Source: Strongylocentrotus droebachiensis (taxonomy: Eukaryota > Echinodermata > Echinoidea > Camarodonta > Strongylocentrotidae). From it: a DNA stretch of 64,000 nt. The stretch is taken from positions 1-64,000 of the forward strand of contig JAVYIG010006601.1 of assembly GCA_035222895.1 (NCBI GenBank). Reading direction: 5' to 3'. Shown in pieces: positions 11,201 to 22,204 of the stretch. The position numbers and the translations under genes were made by a program. Each line of letters opens with the position of its first letter. Positions within the stretch are counted from its first letter, which is position 1. The notes beneath the pieces are model-generated. The model was given only the letters and a program-made list of their open reading frames with translations. It was not told the DNA's origin and did not search any database.

Positions 11201-13016
11201 TTAACCAAAAGTTTGAACTGAATGCCAAAATTGACTATAGCCGAAGAATTGAAAATTTGCCTTAGGAAGTTGCAACTGAGATACATGCGTACAGGTTTAA
11301 ACTTTGCAGCATGGTAAGATTGAAACATTATAGACTTACTGTTTTTAGATTTAGGAATGATGACGTTCTCATGCTCTTCCTCAAGAGAATTCTCATCTGT
11401 TGCCTTGACTGCGTTGTTAGCCTGGGCCTGAAATTTAAAAAATATATGATGATTTCTAAAAATAATGTGAGGGTTCATATAAGAATTAAACGTGTCCCCA
11501 CTCGGGTTAGTTTGCTAGAGACAATGATTATTCTCTTGCAAAACATCAGTTAAATCATTGTTCAATGTAAACGGTGCTTTATAATGAAAATGCAAAGAGA
11601 GGTTTGCTACTATGTTAGGTATAACACAACAATAGTTCTAACTTTATCCTTATGAAGAAGTTAATAGTTTATCCTAAACCCTTTCTACACGCAGTCAAGC
11701 AGTGTTATAAACCAGTGGCTCAATAGTCACTGAAGAGGTTATCCTCTACGGCTATTCTAGGTTGATCGTGATAAACCAAATCATGTCAGGGCAATAGTTC
11801 TATAAAACTAAATCCCTATGAAGAAGTCAATAGTTCATCCTAAACTCTTTATCACCTGCAGGTAAGCAGTTTCATAAACCAGTGGATCAATGGTCACTGT
11901 AGTGGTCCCTCCTAGGTTGTTCCTGGCCGTATTGACCCATTGGACATCGGCCATCACCTGCGCAGTGGCCTGCTTGACTGTTTGCTGCTGCTGCTGGTAG
12001 CCTGTGGTCACTGCTTGGTAGAACACCTGAGGCTGGACCTGGGCCTGGGTTTGGATCTGGACCTGGATTTGAAATATTTAAGAATGAGAGTGAGAGATAG
12101 TATTCCACAAGCTACTAAAGATACATACAGGGCCCCGTATTATAAAGAGTTACAATCAAGCTTTAAGTTTAATAAATCAAGCATAACTTTGACAAATCCA
12201 GCGTATCTCCTCAAATCAAGCGTAAGTTTGATAAAGAAAGTAAATGAATCAATCTTTAAGATTAATCTTACGCTCAATCTTTATAATACGGGGCCAGATT
12301 ACATAGACATGAAACTCTAGACAAAGAAATCTGATAAAGTTTCTGGTTTTGCCAGTACTACAAGCATTTAAAGCTTTACAGACTCTGACAAAATATCAAT
12401 ATGCATCCAAAACTTGACATATAAAGAAAACAAATAAAAACAAAAGCATCCATATAAAATAGTGCAACTACTCTCTCTCAAAAAAAATCTCTATCAAATT
12501 TATCTTTGAAAACCTAGTACATGTACGTGTAGCTACTACAAACTTGAAGCATCAACAACTTGTCTGCTTACAAACTACTTTAAAGCCTGCCTGTACTAGT
12601 TTGGTCAGGAGGGATTAAACCACCCAGGGTGGTCACTGACAGGTGGCTATCTCATCAACTCAGCTCTTAATTAACATAAGAAAAAAAGGATCATGGGGGA
12701 TCAACAGGTACCGCTTAGACATTGTTGGCTGTATAGAGGGCAGTAGTGCAGTGGGGCTTTAAAGATTATCGGGTTGAGGGTCTGATTCTTTCTATCATAT
12801 GAAGTAGCATTGTAACTCAATCGTGTGAAAACTGAAGGCTCGTACCTGTTGTATGGGCGTTTGTTGCTGCAGGGTGCCGTTGTTGTCCCACACACCCCCC
12901 TCTGACTCCTCCTTAATAATGATTGCATCCACTAGCCCAAGGCATGGGACATTAGCCCCTGTGCTGGCAGCTTCCGGGAGGTGCTTTGCTTCAGCTTGCA
13001 CAGCAGACTGCTCCAT
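4981..13016 (-). CDS. Tyrosine-recombinase-like zinc-finger protein, domesticated (8 exons)
   Basis: Eight exons read in phase on the minus strand, 5' to 3': 12846-13016, 11856-12062, 11340-11427, 10359-10574, 8205-9613, 6932-7031, 6084-6242 and 4981-5246. They total 2616 nt, or 871 residues plus TAA. Every junction is GT-AG and phase-consistent. The start is the MEQSAVQAEAK methionine just after an ATAG acceptor, so a 5'UTR exon lies upstream. Parts in order: acidic N-terminus; Gln-rich stretch with a QQQQQ run (about 58-126); C2H2 finger (about 181-200, CLYC...HLVKLH); C2HC motif (about 262-280, CSYC...HEC); a long alpha-helical exon ending in a tyrosine-recombinase-like catalytic core (about 490-710); Lys/Ser-rich linker; and a terminal PWTPDEKAAV domain. 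From memory, the same order occurs in uncharacterised fish and amphioxus proteins. A nuclear DNA-binding role is inference. Neighbours give no clue to function. Confidence 0.82.
6084..7031 (-). CDS. Exons 6 and 7 of the recombinase-like gene
   Basis: Exon 6 (6932-7031) starts in phase 0 with VIKLCKVLISIENGD and ends LFRDE plus one base at a GTAAGT donor. It matches the helix that follows the recombinase core in related proteins as I recall them. Exon 7 (6084-6242) begins ITVEYNFMEDGILETQIGIS and runs into a basic SRRRRSAASPKKAHKKKHK-type tail that could serve as a nuclear localisation signal (inference). The intron between them holds a TTAAAG-ended MITE at about 6598-6790. Confidence 0.75.
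6598..6790. mobile_element. MITE family 4 (CTGCACTACTTGTAGCTACT)
   Basis: TTAAAGCGGGACTGCACTAC start and a CCTGGCCAAACTAGTGCAG right part. Related copies are at about 12578-12768, 27168-27320 and 44110-44303. Confidence 0.65.
7100..7530 (+). mobile_element. Two tandem tRNA-derived SINE copies
   Basis: A 5' part (7100-7235) ends within the body and a full copy (7240-7530) follows. Both have GGTGTTG..GACCAGTGGATA heads and GGGTTCAAATCCCTG B boxes. They lie in an intron of the recombinase-like gene. Confidence 0.7.
7875..8037. mobile_element. MITE with AGTGGAACCT ends
   Basis: GGAGTGGAACCTCATTATAA and TTATAAGAAGGTTCCACTG form inverted ends. Interior CCCCGATATAACAAGATTCC. Confidence 0.65.
8047..8196. 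mobile_element. MITE family 1 (TTTCACAAA ends)
   Basis: About 145 bp with ends GGGTGTTTCACAGAACTTG and AAGGCTTTGTGAAACAGGCC in inverted orientation, and internal TTATCAGCAGATTTGTCAC. Related copies are at 30100-30247, 30248-30394, 35128-35274, 48512-48650 and 58727-58871. No coding capacity. Confidence 0.8.
8205..9613 (-). CDS. Exon 5 of the recombinase-like gene: integrase-fold core
   Basis: This 1409-nt exon encodes about 470 residues, open from a TGACAG acceptor to a CTCCAG/GTAAGT donor. It starts in phase 1, completing a Gly codon with the upstream exon. Tyrosine-recombinase boxes can be placed: a box I-like NRRRLGSIAKMKLSDY, a beta-hairpin lysine region (IGKKGKVVPVLLT), a box II-like QLKNHIATLSQ, and a GH motif (LTGHDVRIH). 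In integrases the box II arginine precedes the histidine; here the matching residue appears to be Lys. The catalytic Tyr normally follows GHxxxxxx by several residues, but here GPDAMLQ comes next and the exon ends. The following exon continues with VIKLCKVLISIENG, the helix expected after the tyrosine. Loss of the nucleophile is therefore seen, and a non-catalytic role is inferred. Confidence 0.8.
10359..12062 (-). CDS. Exons 2-4 of the recombinase-like gene
   Basis: Exon 2 (11856-12062) encodes a VQIQTQAQVQPQ-type Gln repeat, a QQQQQ run and YLQ at its end (phase 0). Exon 3 (11340-11427) encodes AQANNAVKATDENSLEEEHEN and ends in phase 1. Exon 4 (10359-10574) carries the C2H2 finger (Cys-x2-Cys ... 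His-x4-His). An internal ATG in exon 4 (MSTNNYEDG) could be mistaken for a start, but the frame is open upstream through LQNVVV and joins exon 3. A decayed copy of exon 2's 3' half lies at about 11625-11765. Confidence 0.75.
11625..11765 (-). repeat. Decayed copy of recombinase-gene exon 2 3' half
   Basis: Plus-strand text here (ATGAAGAAGTTAATAGTTTA then AAACCAGTGGCTCAATAGTC) mirrors the intron-exon text at 11816-11930. The copy covers the donor and about 80 nt of exon 2. The donor-equivalent is altered and the frame is broken. It lies in the intron just downstream of the real exon. Confidence 0.6.
12130..12296. mobile_element. MITE with GGCCCCGTATTATAAAGA ends
   Basis: The inverted ends GGCCCCGTATTATAAAGA and TCTTTATAATACGGGGCC match almost perfectly. 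The interior has AATCAAGCTTTAAG-type sub-repeats. Confidence 0.75.
12578..12768. mobile_element. MITE family 4 copy
   Basis: TTAAAGCCTGCCTGTACTAG left and AGTGCAGTGGGGCTTTAAA right. Lies in intron 1 of the recombinase-like gene. Confidence 0.65.
12846..13016 (-). CDS. First coding exon of the recombinase-like gene
   Basis: It encodes 57 residues, MEQSAVQAEAKHLPEAAS..., ending TPIQQ at a CAG/GTACGA donor in phase 0. The exon starts at 13019, GAC before the ATG. Its first ~85 nt and the adjoining intron are present in five further decayed copies upstream (13100-13980). This copy is the only one that reads through to a good donor. Confidence 0.7.
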
Positions 13017-13084
13017 GTCCTATTTAGACAAAACAATCAACATTTAAGCAATCAAAAAATGCAATCAATCGAACGAGCAATCAA

Positions 13085-13980
13085 ACAGTCAAACTACTAG
13101 CCAAAGGCATGGGATATTAGCTCCTGTGCTGGCAGCTTCCAGGAGGTGCTTTGCTTCAGCTTGCACAGCAGACTGCTCCATGTCCTATTTAGACAAAACA
13201 ATTAATTTTTAAGCAATCAAAAAATGCAATCAAAAATTTGATCAATCGAACAAGCAATCTATCAATCAATCGAACAAGCAATCTATCAATCAATCGAACA
13301 AGCGATTAGTCAGTTTACTAGCCCCAGGCAATGGAGACTTGTCCCTGTGCTTGCAGCTTCTGAGATTTGCTTTGATTCAGCTTGCACAGCAGACTGCTCC
13401 ATGTCCGATTTAGACAAAGCAATTAATATATAAGCAATCAAAAAATGCAATCAAAATTTTAAATCAATCGAACGAGCAATCAAGCAATCAAACAAGCGAT
13501 CAGTCAATCTTCTAGCCCCAGGCAAGGGACACTTGTCCCTGCGCTTGCAGTTTCTGAGATTTGCTTTGATTCAGCTCGCACAGCAGACTGCTCCATGTCC
13601 TATATAGACAAAGCAATCAATTCTTAAGCAATCAAAAAATGCAATCAAAAATTTGATTAATCAAACAAGCAATCTACATGTATCAATCAATCAAGCAATT
13701 AGTCAGTTTACTAGCCCCAGGCAATGCTTGCAACTTCTGGGAGGTGCTTTGGTTCAGCTTGCACAGCAGACTGCTCCATGTCCTATTTTGACAAAGCAAT
13801 AACTCAAATTTTGACAATCAAACGTGCAATCAAATAATCAACCAATACAGCATTCATTCAATTAATCAATCAAATCTACTAGCCCTTGGCAAGGGACACT
13901 TGCCCCTGTGCTTGCAGCTTCGGCAAGTGGCTTTGTTTCAGCTTGCACAGCAGACTTCTCCATGTGATGTCCTATTAAGA
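13085..13980 (-). repeat. Array of five decayed copies of the first coding exon
   Basis: Five head-to-tail units repeat the ATG, the MEQSAVQAE coding stretch, the upstream intron motif with a TAG/GACATGGAG-like acceptor, and an AATCAATC-rich spacer. In the minus sense, ATG-equivalent positions fall near 13183, 13407, 13601, 13781 and 13967. With the real exon's ATG at 13016, spacing is about 165-225 nt. Each unit matches about the first 85 coding bases and then diverges. Most run into a stop near the GLVN/GLED equivalent, and the fourth has an internal deletion. They could be skipped, used as alternative first exons, or be inert; sequence alone cannot tell. Confidence 0.8.
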
Positions 13981-15282
13981 AGAAATCAACCCGCAACCAA
14001 TCAATCCAGCAATCAATTTTTAAATTTTGATTGTACAGGTTTGAAAATCAGAAACCAGTTTACATTTCTTCTCAACCAAAGTATTTATGAATTGTACAAG
14101 GCATGAAATGTGTTTAAGATGCTTCAAAATATTGATCAGAATGCACTTAGAGCCCTAGGAGCAAGCCCCGGAGCTCGGCCACAATCTTTTGCTTTGCATA
14201 CATCACTTTGTACTCCTTCCATGTTCCAATTTTACATGCTTGAATCTTTGTTTGTTGGCTACCCTTGGGGTGACAGACCAAAACATAAAAATAACAACTA
14301 ATTTATTAATGAAAATAATTTGAAACACTTTCTCTGTTAGATAATTTCAATTCGGCTAAATACTAAAAAATAAAAAATAAACATTTAAAAAATAAGGAAA
14401 ACTGGAAATGTCCTGAAGGACGACATGAGTGAGAATATCTCAATTTTTTTGTCTCAATCGGTGAATAAAATACATGGGAGCACTGGGCAATTTATCTTGG
14501 GTTAGCTGTAAAAGAGCTCTGGTCAACTGCAAAAGAGCTCTGATAAAAAATCAATAAAAAACAAGTGTACTTTATTCATTGAAAATTACAGGTATGGCCA
14601 ATAATTTATCACCCAAGGCCAGGAAGCTTGCACATGACAATCTTACACAGGTTTTAGGTCAACAATAATTGATACAAGCACCACCCAGGATCTGGGATAT
14701 ACAACGAGCGCTCCACCAGAAATTCGTAGCGAAGCCACAGATCGAAATAATTACAATGATATACTGGTTAAGTACATGATGTAAGAGAAATGACTGAAAA
14801 GGAGGCAATGAAACAGGCACTGAAAATGTGTGTACTGTTTGGGAACATCATCTGGTTATGCTAACTGGGATCCTTGAGTGACGTCACAAATCTCGGCAGT
14901 GTTTGGAGAGCTCTTCAAGTGCGAAAGTGGGGTGGTATTTTACCATTTTAAAATAGATAATTATCGTTGTTTGAACGTTTCTAAGTTGGGAATTTTGATA
15001 AACTTGTTTGACCTAATCTTCCCTTATGCAATGATACAAATAACATCATTTAAAATCAATGAACCTCTACTTTAAATACCACTGACTGAGTTAATCAAAT
15101 GTATATAGACCTAGACTCTACATCAAATTAGGGAGGCCAATGCCCGGGCGTAAGGCTTCTACGCCTACGATTTGTGCGCTCGTCGCCCACTTCAAAAAAT
15201 TAGCAGAGGGAAAAAAATGATGTAAAAAAAAAAATTGATGAAAATAAGAAAAGAAAATACAATCATACATTTCACAACATAC

Positions 15283-15400
15283 CTATAATCACGGATCTGT
15301 AACAGTCTTTCACCATTTGTTGACGATCTTGCAGATTTTGACGTATTTGAGTCCAATAATTCTCGTAGCAGAACAACTTTACGAACGCGCATCACAGACT
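15283..15400 (-). other. Candidate 5' untranslated exon
   Basis: On the minus strand an open stretch beginning ATGATGCGCGTTCGT ends at a good donor (GATTATAG/GTATGT). It lies about 2.3 kb upstream of the first recognised coding exon of the recombinase-like gene. Its frame (phase 2) does not fit the MEQ exon, so if spliced there it would be leader carrying a short upstream ORF. This is a guess from position and donor quality. Confidence 0.25.
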
Positions 15401-17916
15401 AAGAAAATCCTAGAGGGCGTAGAGGTTTGCTCACTAAAAACCTTCTCATGGGCTGAAGGTAGACACTAAAAATATGGGATCCGTTTTGAGTAAAGAACTT
15501 TTGATAGAGATCAACATTTCAGATGTTCACAATTGCCACTTCTAACAACTAGAAAATATAAAGAAAAAAGATTATATCTTTTTAAATACAGATTTTTACA
15601 AACTGAACATTCGAAAGTAGATAGAGTACGATGTTTCTGTCAATCTTGCGTTGGTTTGAGCCCTATAGCTACATCCATCTCAAAATGAGAAGAAAAACTG
15701 TGAACAGTGACGTCATTGTTCGCGCCAAAAATAAAGGGTATTGCGACATATGTCTGAGCTCCACTGAGCTCCGGTCAGAACGTGCGCAAAGCGTAGTCTT
15801 ATTTATAGACCCTAGTACCTTATTCTCACAGCACTAGATACGAGTGTCGTGCAGTATAATGTATGAGAAGTGTTAAAAAAAATATTTCAGTAAAAAAAAA
15901 AGTCTACGTGAGCAGTCTATACTCCAATTGAGAATTGAAATGAAAGCCATGATTTGAAGGTGTGTGTTGTATGACACATGGTTAGTGAGTGTGTATGTTA
16001 CGTATAGCGAAAGGGAGAGAGAGAGAGAGAGTGAGAGAAATATTAGTACACGTACATGACGTACGTTGCATGGATCATGCTGCTGTGTTCGCTGCAAGAT
16101 GGATGTTAATTGGACCTCGTAACTTCTCGATCGTTGATAATAAGGAATACTCATGAGGAAATCAAATTGTTGGAATACACATCTAAGGTAAATATCAATG
16201 AATTATATATGTTTCTTAGCTGCCAATTTGTATATTCCTTCTTCATTTTTGAACCATCGCCTTCGGCTCGTAGTAGTAGAAGATGGAATCGTTCGCACAT
16301 TAATGGCTGGATTTCAGCCTGCATTGCACACATAGGAGCATCACTATCCTGGCTGTGTAGTAAAAGCTGTGCTTTTGATACTCAACATTTGAAACACCAC
16401 TGTCCTAAACTCAACTGATTTCACTCAAAATCGATACTTTAGTGACAATTGATGACACCTAAATAGCAGTAAAATACATTTTTTCAACTTACTAATGTTA
16501 AAAAGAATAATTTACAAATTCAAATTGTAAGTCTACTGTCAAACTTTGCTTACAGCCGCATCGACATGATTGTGTGCATTCGCGTGTTGTGAGTGTATAG
16601 ACTATTCATGTATTCAAATGCTGCCTATAAACACGTAGTGCAGTGCTAGAGGTCAATACGCATTAGCATTGACTCTCTATGCTTTGCTGGAGTGCTGCAT
16701 TGGGGCTTGCCTGCGCGGTGTGTACGTGTGCGACCGATTCAAGGCTAGCCGCGGTTAAGTGATTGCACTTTCGCGCGAAGTTTTAAACTTCATCATGAAC
16801 TTTGTCCGGACAATGACACGCCCATTGCCTCGGGCCTGTCTAATTATCAACGTAATTTCGCGACATGAATTTATCTGTTTCAAGGCTCTTGCGTACGGCC
16901 AAGGCGTAGAAGGAAGGGAGTGTTTACAAGCTGGATATCTCCTATTTTATGGAACTTCTGGAGTCGGCAGATGGGTGAGTTTTCTTAGTGAAAGTAAATG
17001 CTTTCTTTTAATCTTTGTTTTATTTTAAACAAATTCGTAATTAAAAAGTTAGATTTGGGCATTGGCCTCCCTAATCAAATCTTAACAAACGCATGAAAAG
17101 AGCTCCCACGAACAGAAAGTGTTTTTACAATCAATCCTTCATTTAAGACAGATAATGCTAGTAAATTAAAGGCATTCATCTTTCAACATAATCAGCACAC
17201 AATGAGTATCAAATTCAATCCAACAAATAAATTAACCGGACAACAAACACAATTCAGTTTAACAAAATGATTGACTGCGCGCCGAAAGTGATCGACAGAC
17301 ACTAGGGATGTTACAAAATTTTGAGATTTTGTATACTTTACCTGTGATATACCTTAGCAGATAAAGCATCAGAAGACCTTTCATTTGATACCTAATTCAC
17401 TTCCTTACCTTCAGTATTAAGGAAGTTACGGTCATTTTTTACATGGAAAATTAAGCTGTCGCTCCCCATTCACTTACTATTGACTTAAGAAAAAAGCTGT
17501 GATCGAGGAACAACCAAATACAAGTCATTCAACAATGTGAAACTCTGTATCTTTCTTGAACCTCATCAGAACTCAGTGAAATTTTCACTACAGATTTAAG
17601 CATTTGGAAAAAGAAAAGAACTTTTCATCTTGACTTGACTCAATTAATTGGTTAATTAATTAGCAAAGTCATTGATTGGTACACAATGTTTATCTTGATC
17701 TTACCTCTATGAAACTGTGTTGATCATTAGATGATGATGATACACTTTGTTATTATTATTATTGGAAACAAATTATCTACTTAATAAAATTGCTTACCTC
17801 AATTTTCTTTTTTCATTGAACAGGACTGAGAGAACATGTAAGAACTTTAGCAAAGCACAAGATCCATGTGCAGCAGATCAGCAGAAGACACCCCATCCCC
17901 CTCCCCCCCCCCCCCC

Positions 17917-17949
<33 letters not shown>

Positions 17950-17956
<7 letters not shown>

Positions 17957-18098
17957 TTATTATGCTGGGCTTAACATTAACGACCTCCTCCCCCTCCCCC
18001 CCCCCCCCGATTTGTTATTATTTTTTAAATCAATAATTATATGCTCGGCTTAACATTAACGACCCCCCCCTCCCCCCCCCCAAAAAAAAAAAATAAAT

Positions 18099-18129
<31 letters not shown>

Positions 18130-18180
18130 ATCAATAATTAAATACTGGGCTTAACAACACCCCCCCCCCCCCCACACCTA
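17950..18180. repeat. Three tandem poly-C-bearing units
   Basis: The motif TGGGCTTAACATTAACGAC followed by a poly-C run recurs near 17965, 18045 and 18148 in variants, separated by A-rich runs. Poly-C then poly-A (17898-17950) precedes it. Confidence 0.7.
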
Positions 18181-19929
18181 GGATCCAGTGAAAAAAATAC
18201 ACGGGGGCTCAGGGCGAATTTGCCCCCGAAATGCCCAAAAGAGCCCCCAAAAATCAGAAAAGAGCCCCAGTAAATTTGCATAGATCTAGAGTTCAATGCA
18301 AAACAAATTTTAGAGTGTTATTTTCATGCAGGCAAGCTTGAAAAGTAGCCCCCGAAAAATAAATATTAATTTTTTCCCTGCTAGGATCCATGCAGGTATT
18401 TCAATGTTTATATTTGTTTATAATTTTTAATATTAGCAAAAAACGATAAAAACAAGGTCAATCTGACCGAGCATACGTACCATAACAATAAAACAAAGAT
18501 CTGTCTGGAGAAAGTCACTCGATTTTCACAACTTTTCATTCCTGTTATGTTTATAAAATCCACATTCATTGTCTTAATCCTGGCCAAAATGAATGGTTTC
18601 TTTTCATATTATGTACGAATGATGTATAAATTATCGATATTTTACATGATTTCATACTCATAATCAGTATTTTCATATAAAAACTGGGGTAGAAAACGGT
18701 ATTTTCTTCGCATCGTTTGCATCAATCGCACGATCACCACACACAACAAGTCACGTACACACGCATGCGCTGTAGCACCCTCACAGCGCTGTGCACTCTC
18801 ACTCGGTGACTGCCGTTCGAAGTTGCAAAACATGACATGACATCCATCAATTCCGGGCCTAAAAATACACATTTCGAGTCGTAGGATTTCGATAAAATTT
18901 CACAAGAGCACAGATAAATAGGTAAGCTATCGGTCTGCTTACTTTTTTTGAAGTCCTACCGACTCGATCCTTAAGTAAAAGACGGTGGAAGTTAACTCTC
19001 ATTTTGTTTGCTCTCTGGTGATCGTTGTGATGAAAAATCTCCATATGAAGTGGATACCAAATTAAAGAGGAAAGTTTAACGAATATGATAAAACTAGTAT
19101 CCGAAATATCAAACCCCTATAACAGCTACGAAAATGGTGTTTTAAGGGGAGTCCCCCACACCGTTCGCATTTGGGCGCGCACGCAAGAAGTCAGATTTTG
19201 ATCACCGCTCAGCGCCGGGATTGTAACGTACCTACAGACACCATCTCAAATTAAAAACATAATTTTATTCAATTTAATGATCCCTACTGAAATTAATTCT
19301 CTCAACAACATGAACAACAAGAAATGAAATATCACACTCAAATAGTTATTCATATTTATAACAGTAGGATACGGGCAATAGGGTGAAAATGCGGGTCTAT
19401 TTTCTTATGCAGTCCCACGCACTCAATTTTAAGCGTCACCCATTCACAATGAAAACCAATATACATTACATTGATAGAGCAAATAATGCGCGTACGTACA
19501 GCCTAACGCATGCTGACAGTTCAACGAAATGTCAGATGCCGAGAATTAATATTACGATCGTCACACGATCAAACATCACAAAATATTCATTTTACCTCAT
19601 AGTACATCTTCTAATATCAAGGATAGCAATTTCGGGCAAAATACGCCTAAATTATCATGATTCGAGTTTAAAACGTGAAATATTTACCGTCATCAAGTTG
19701 TGTACGGAACAAAGCATTCAGCTGCTGTTTTCAATGATTATTTGTCTCCATTTGTATGCTGCCCTCTACGTAAATGTCAAATGGCGTATGTTTTTATAGA
19801 CCGTCGTACAAAGAAACAAGATAATACTAGATCAGTTAGAAAATTATTTATAGAGAGGGCACACTAGTGGCGGATTCAGGGGGGCACAGGGGCCACCCCC
19901 CCCCCCCCCCCATCCCCCCTCCTCCCCGG

Positions 19930-20180
19930 TCAAAAAGAGGGGAAGGGGAAAGAAAGAGGGAGAAAGGAAAAGGAGAAAAGGAAGGAGGAAAAGGAGGGGG
20001 GAAAGAAAGAAAAGGGAAGAGAGAAAGAAGAAGAAAAGAGCCAGGTAGTAGAGAAAAGGGGAGAGGGGAAAGGGAGGGGGGAAGGAAGAAAGGGGAAAAG
20101 AGAGGAGAGAAAAGGCGGAAAAGCAAGAAAGGGGTAAAGACGGAGGAGAAAAAAGGGGGAAAAGGAGAATAGGAAGAACT
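19930..20180 (+). repeat. Long polypurine tract
   Basis: About 240 nt of nearly uninterrupted A/G on the plus strand. A second such tract runs 20525-20700. ORFs on either strand here are compositional artefacts. Confidence 0.85.
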
Positions 20181-21579
20181 GAGGGGGGTTAGGTGTTTTT
20201 TTTTTTACCGGGAAAGGGGCCGGGGCACGCCATCTTGCAGTGTGAATAATATGGGGTCCTTCTTGCCAAGCGTGTAGCCCTCCCAAAAGAAAAGCACAAG
20301 AATAACCAAAAAAAGAGATGGAAAAAAGGGGGAAAGAGATCATTTTTGTGAGTTAAAGGAAAAAGGAAAAAATGATAGTAAATTAAACAGCGATAGAAGA
20401 GAAGTGCGAGAGCATGAGGAGTTGCATTTCTTTTAAAAGAATAATGGGATAACAACCAGGGGCGTCGCTAAAGGGGGGATGACGATGCGACACTCCCCCC
20501 CCCCCCCACCTGTCAGAATATTGTCAGTAAAATTGAGGAAAAGGGGAGGGGGAAATGAAAGGGCAAGAACAAGAAAAAAAGAACAGGAAAAGAAAGAATT
20601 AAAGAGAACAGAAGAAAGAAAGGTATTTTTTAAAAAGGAAGGAGAGAAAAGAAAGGAAAAGAACGAAAAGTAAGAAAAGGAAAACAAGGAAACGGGGCCT
20701 GAGAGAAGAGACAGTGGCGGATCCAGGAATTTCTTACCGGGTGGCACAAAATCGCATGGGGTGAAATATATGAAAAAACAATGAGCGAGGCGTCAGCGGC
20801 GAGGGAGCGGGGGTAGGTGACAGATAACTTTTCTCTAATTTCTAGCAATCAGAATTAGGCCTCGTATTTTCCAGGAAGTGCCGGTGGACATAAATGCGCG
20901 CAATGTGGTCCTAAAATTGCAAAAGATCCCTACTATTGGAGGGGAAGAAAATCATATTGTTCAACCAAGGATGTGTACCTTATAAACTGCGAGAACTTCA
21001 GTTCAAACTATTGCATAATATTTTATATACAAACATGGGTGTCGATCCCGGGGGGGGGGGTGGGGGATATACCCCCCCCCCTCCCCCAATATTTCAGGTG
21101 GGGGGGGGGGATGGCCTGTACAATCATCCCCCCAATAATTCACCATAAAACAAATTAAAAAAATGAAGAGAAAAATTAATGATGAGAGTCCGATGAGAGT
21201 AGTTAATGGTTATTACTCGCAAGATTACCATCAATATACACATTTTGCTATCTCATTTTCATAATACATACATATATACGAAGTAAATAAGACAACCGTA
21301 TATGAGACAAGAATAAATTGAATTCTCGCTCATACGGCTTCATCAGGAATTGATGAATAATTTATTCAATTTGTTCAATCAACAGCATCATAGAAATTCA
21401 GTGCGCCAAATGCAAAGACGCAGCATCAAAAGCAACGAGCTAAATGTTAAGCGTGAAGCACAAAAGTAGCAATCTGCAATGCAAATCAGACAATCATGGA
21501 CAGCGTAAACATAGATGAACTCTGTGACGATTTCGTGATGAGATCGGAGACAAGGAGAAAGATTTTCGGACATAAGTAT

Positions 21580-22023
21580 CAGAAGCGGATCTAGAGGGGG
21601 GGTTGGGGGGGTTGCAACCCCCCCCCCCCTTGGGCGGCCCAAAAAAAAAAAAAAAAAGGAAAAAAAAAGAAAAAAAAAAAGAAAAAAAAAAAGAAAAAAG
21701 AACGCACGCTGGAGAGAAACCCTTTCAAGTGCAAATATTGTGAGAAGATATTCAACTCATCTGGTAACTTAACCAAACACATGATAACTCTGGATATAAC
21801 TATGTATTAAACTGTTACTTGATTTAAAAAGACGTTATCATGCACTGCTTTTTATTGTCTCCATTGTGTTAATAGATGCCAGGAAAACATCACTTATATA
21901 CGGGGTTCAAATAAACACCCCCCAAAAAAATCGGCTCGCCGCTTCGCGGCTCGTGGACGATGCTCCGCATCGTCATTATTTTGGTCAAACCCCCCCCTTA
22001 GCAAAAAGCTAGATCCGCCCCTG
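21580..22023 (+). mobile_element. Small TIR element carrying a zinc-finger fragment
   Basis: The left end CAGAAGCGGATCTAG and right end CTAGATCCGCCCCTG form imperfect terminal inverted repeats. AGTAT flanks both sides (21575-21579 and 22024-22028), a candidate target duplication. Inside are poly-G/poly-C, an A-rich run and a C2H2 zinc-finger remnant. Similar CAGTGGCGGATCCAG ends at 20714 and 19867 suggest a family. A hAT-like origin is possible, but the duplication length does not settle it. Confidence 0.6.
21698..21810 (+). pseudogene. C2H2 zinc-finger fragment
   Basis: The linker THAGEKPF is in one frame. After a one-base shift comes PFKCKYCEKIFNSSGNLTKH, a complete Cys-x2-Cys ... His finger lacking its last residue, then TAA. 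The single finger, frameshift and A-rich upstream run mark a pseudogene fragment, probably captured by the surrounding element. Confidence 0.7.
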
Positions 22024-22204
22024 AGTATGACTTCACTGGTTGTTATGTTGTTTCCGTTCACCCTTTTTAAAATTTACGTCATTGTATCTTTATTTTTTAT
22101 TTTTTTCACGCATTTTATTTCCTGATATTTCCTAAAACATTTTTCATTTTTGGAGAAAGATTATTATGTCACAACTTATTTGTGACACAACTTATTTTCA
22201 GTGG

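Larger units (their letters stand above)
13981..21579. other. Intergenic stretch, no confident gene
   Basis: Apart from the candidate leader exon at 15283-15400, I see no gene. The segment 15600-16760 is richer in CpG and could hold a promoter for the minus-strand gene (inference). It also has GA microsatellite at 16013-16037, poly-C/poly-A units and polypurine tracts. Confidence 0.5.

Noticed and set aside
13085..13980. CRISPR-like array of spaced direct repeats
   Set aside because: Units are eukaryotic exon-intron copies, unequal in length, with no conserved short repeat and spacer structure. The same applies to 22205-23260.
16759..17028. 89-residue ORF with a possible donor in a CpG-richer segment
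   Set aside because: No family resemblance and no downstream exon found; could at most be a noncoding first exon.
19383..19799. 138-residue ORF on plus strand
   Set aside because: No recognisable domain, no splice partners, composition of AT-rich noncoding DNA.
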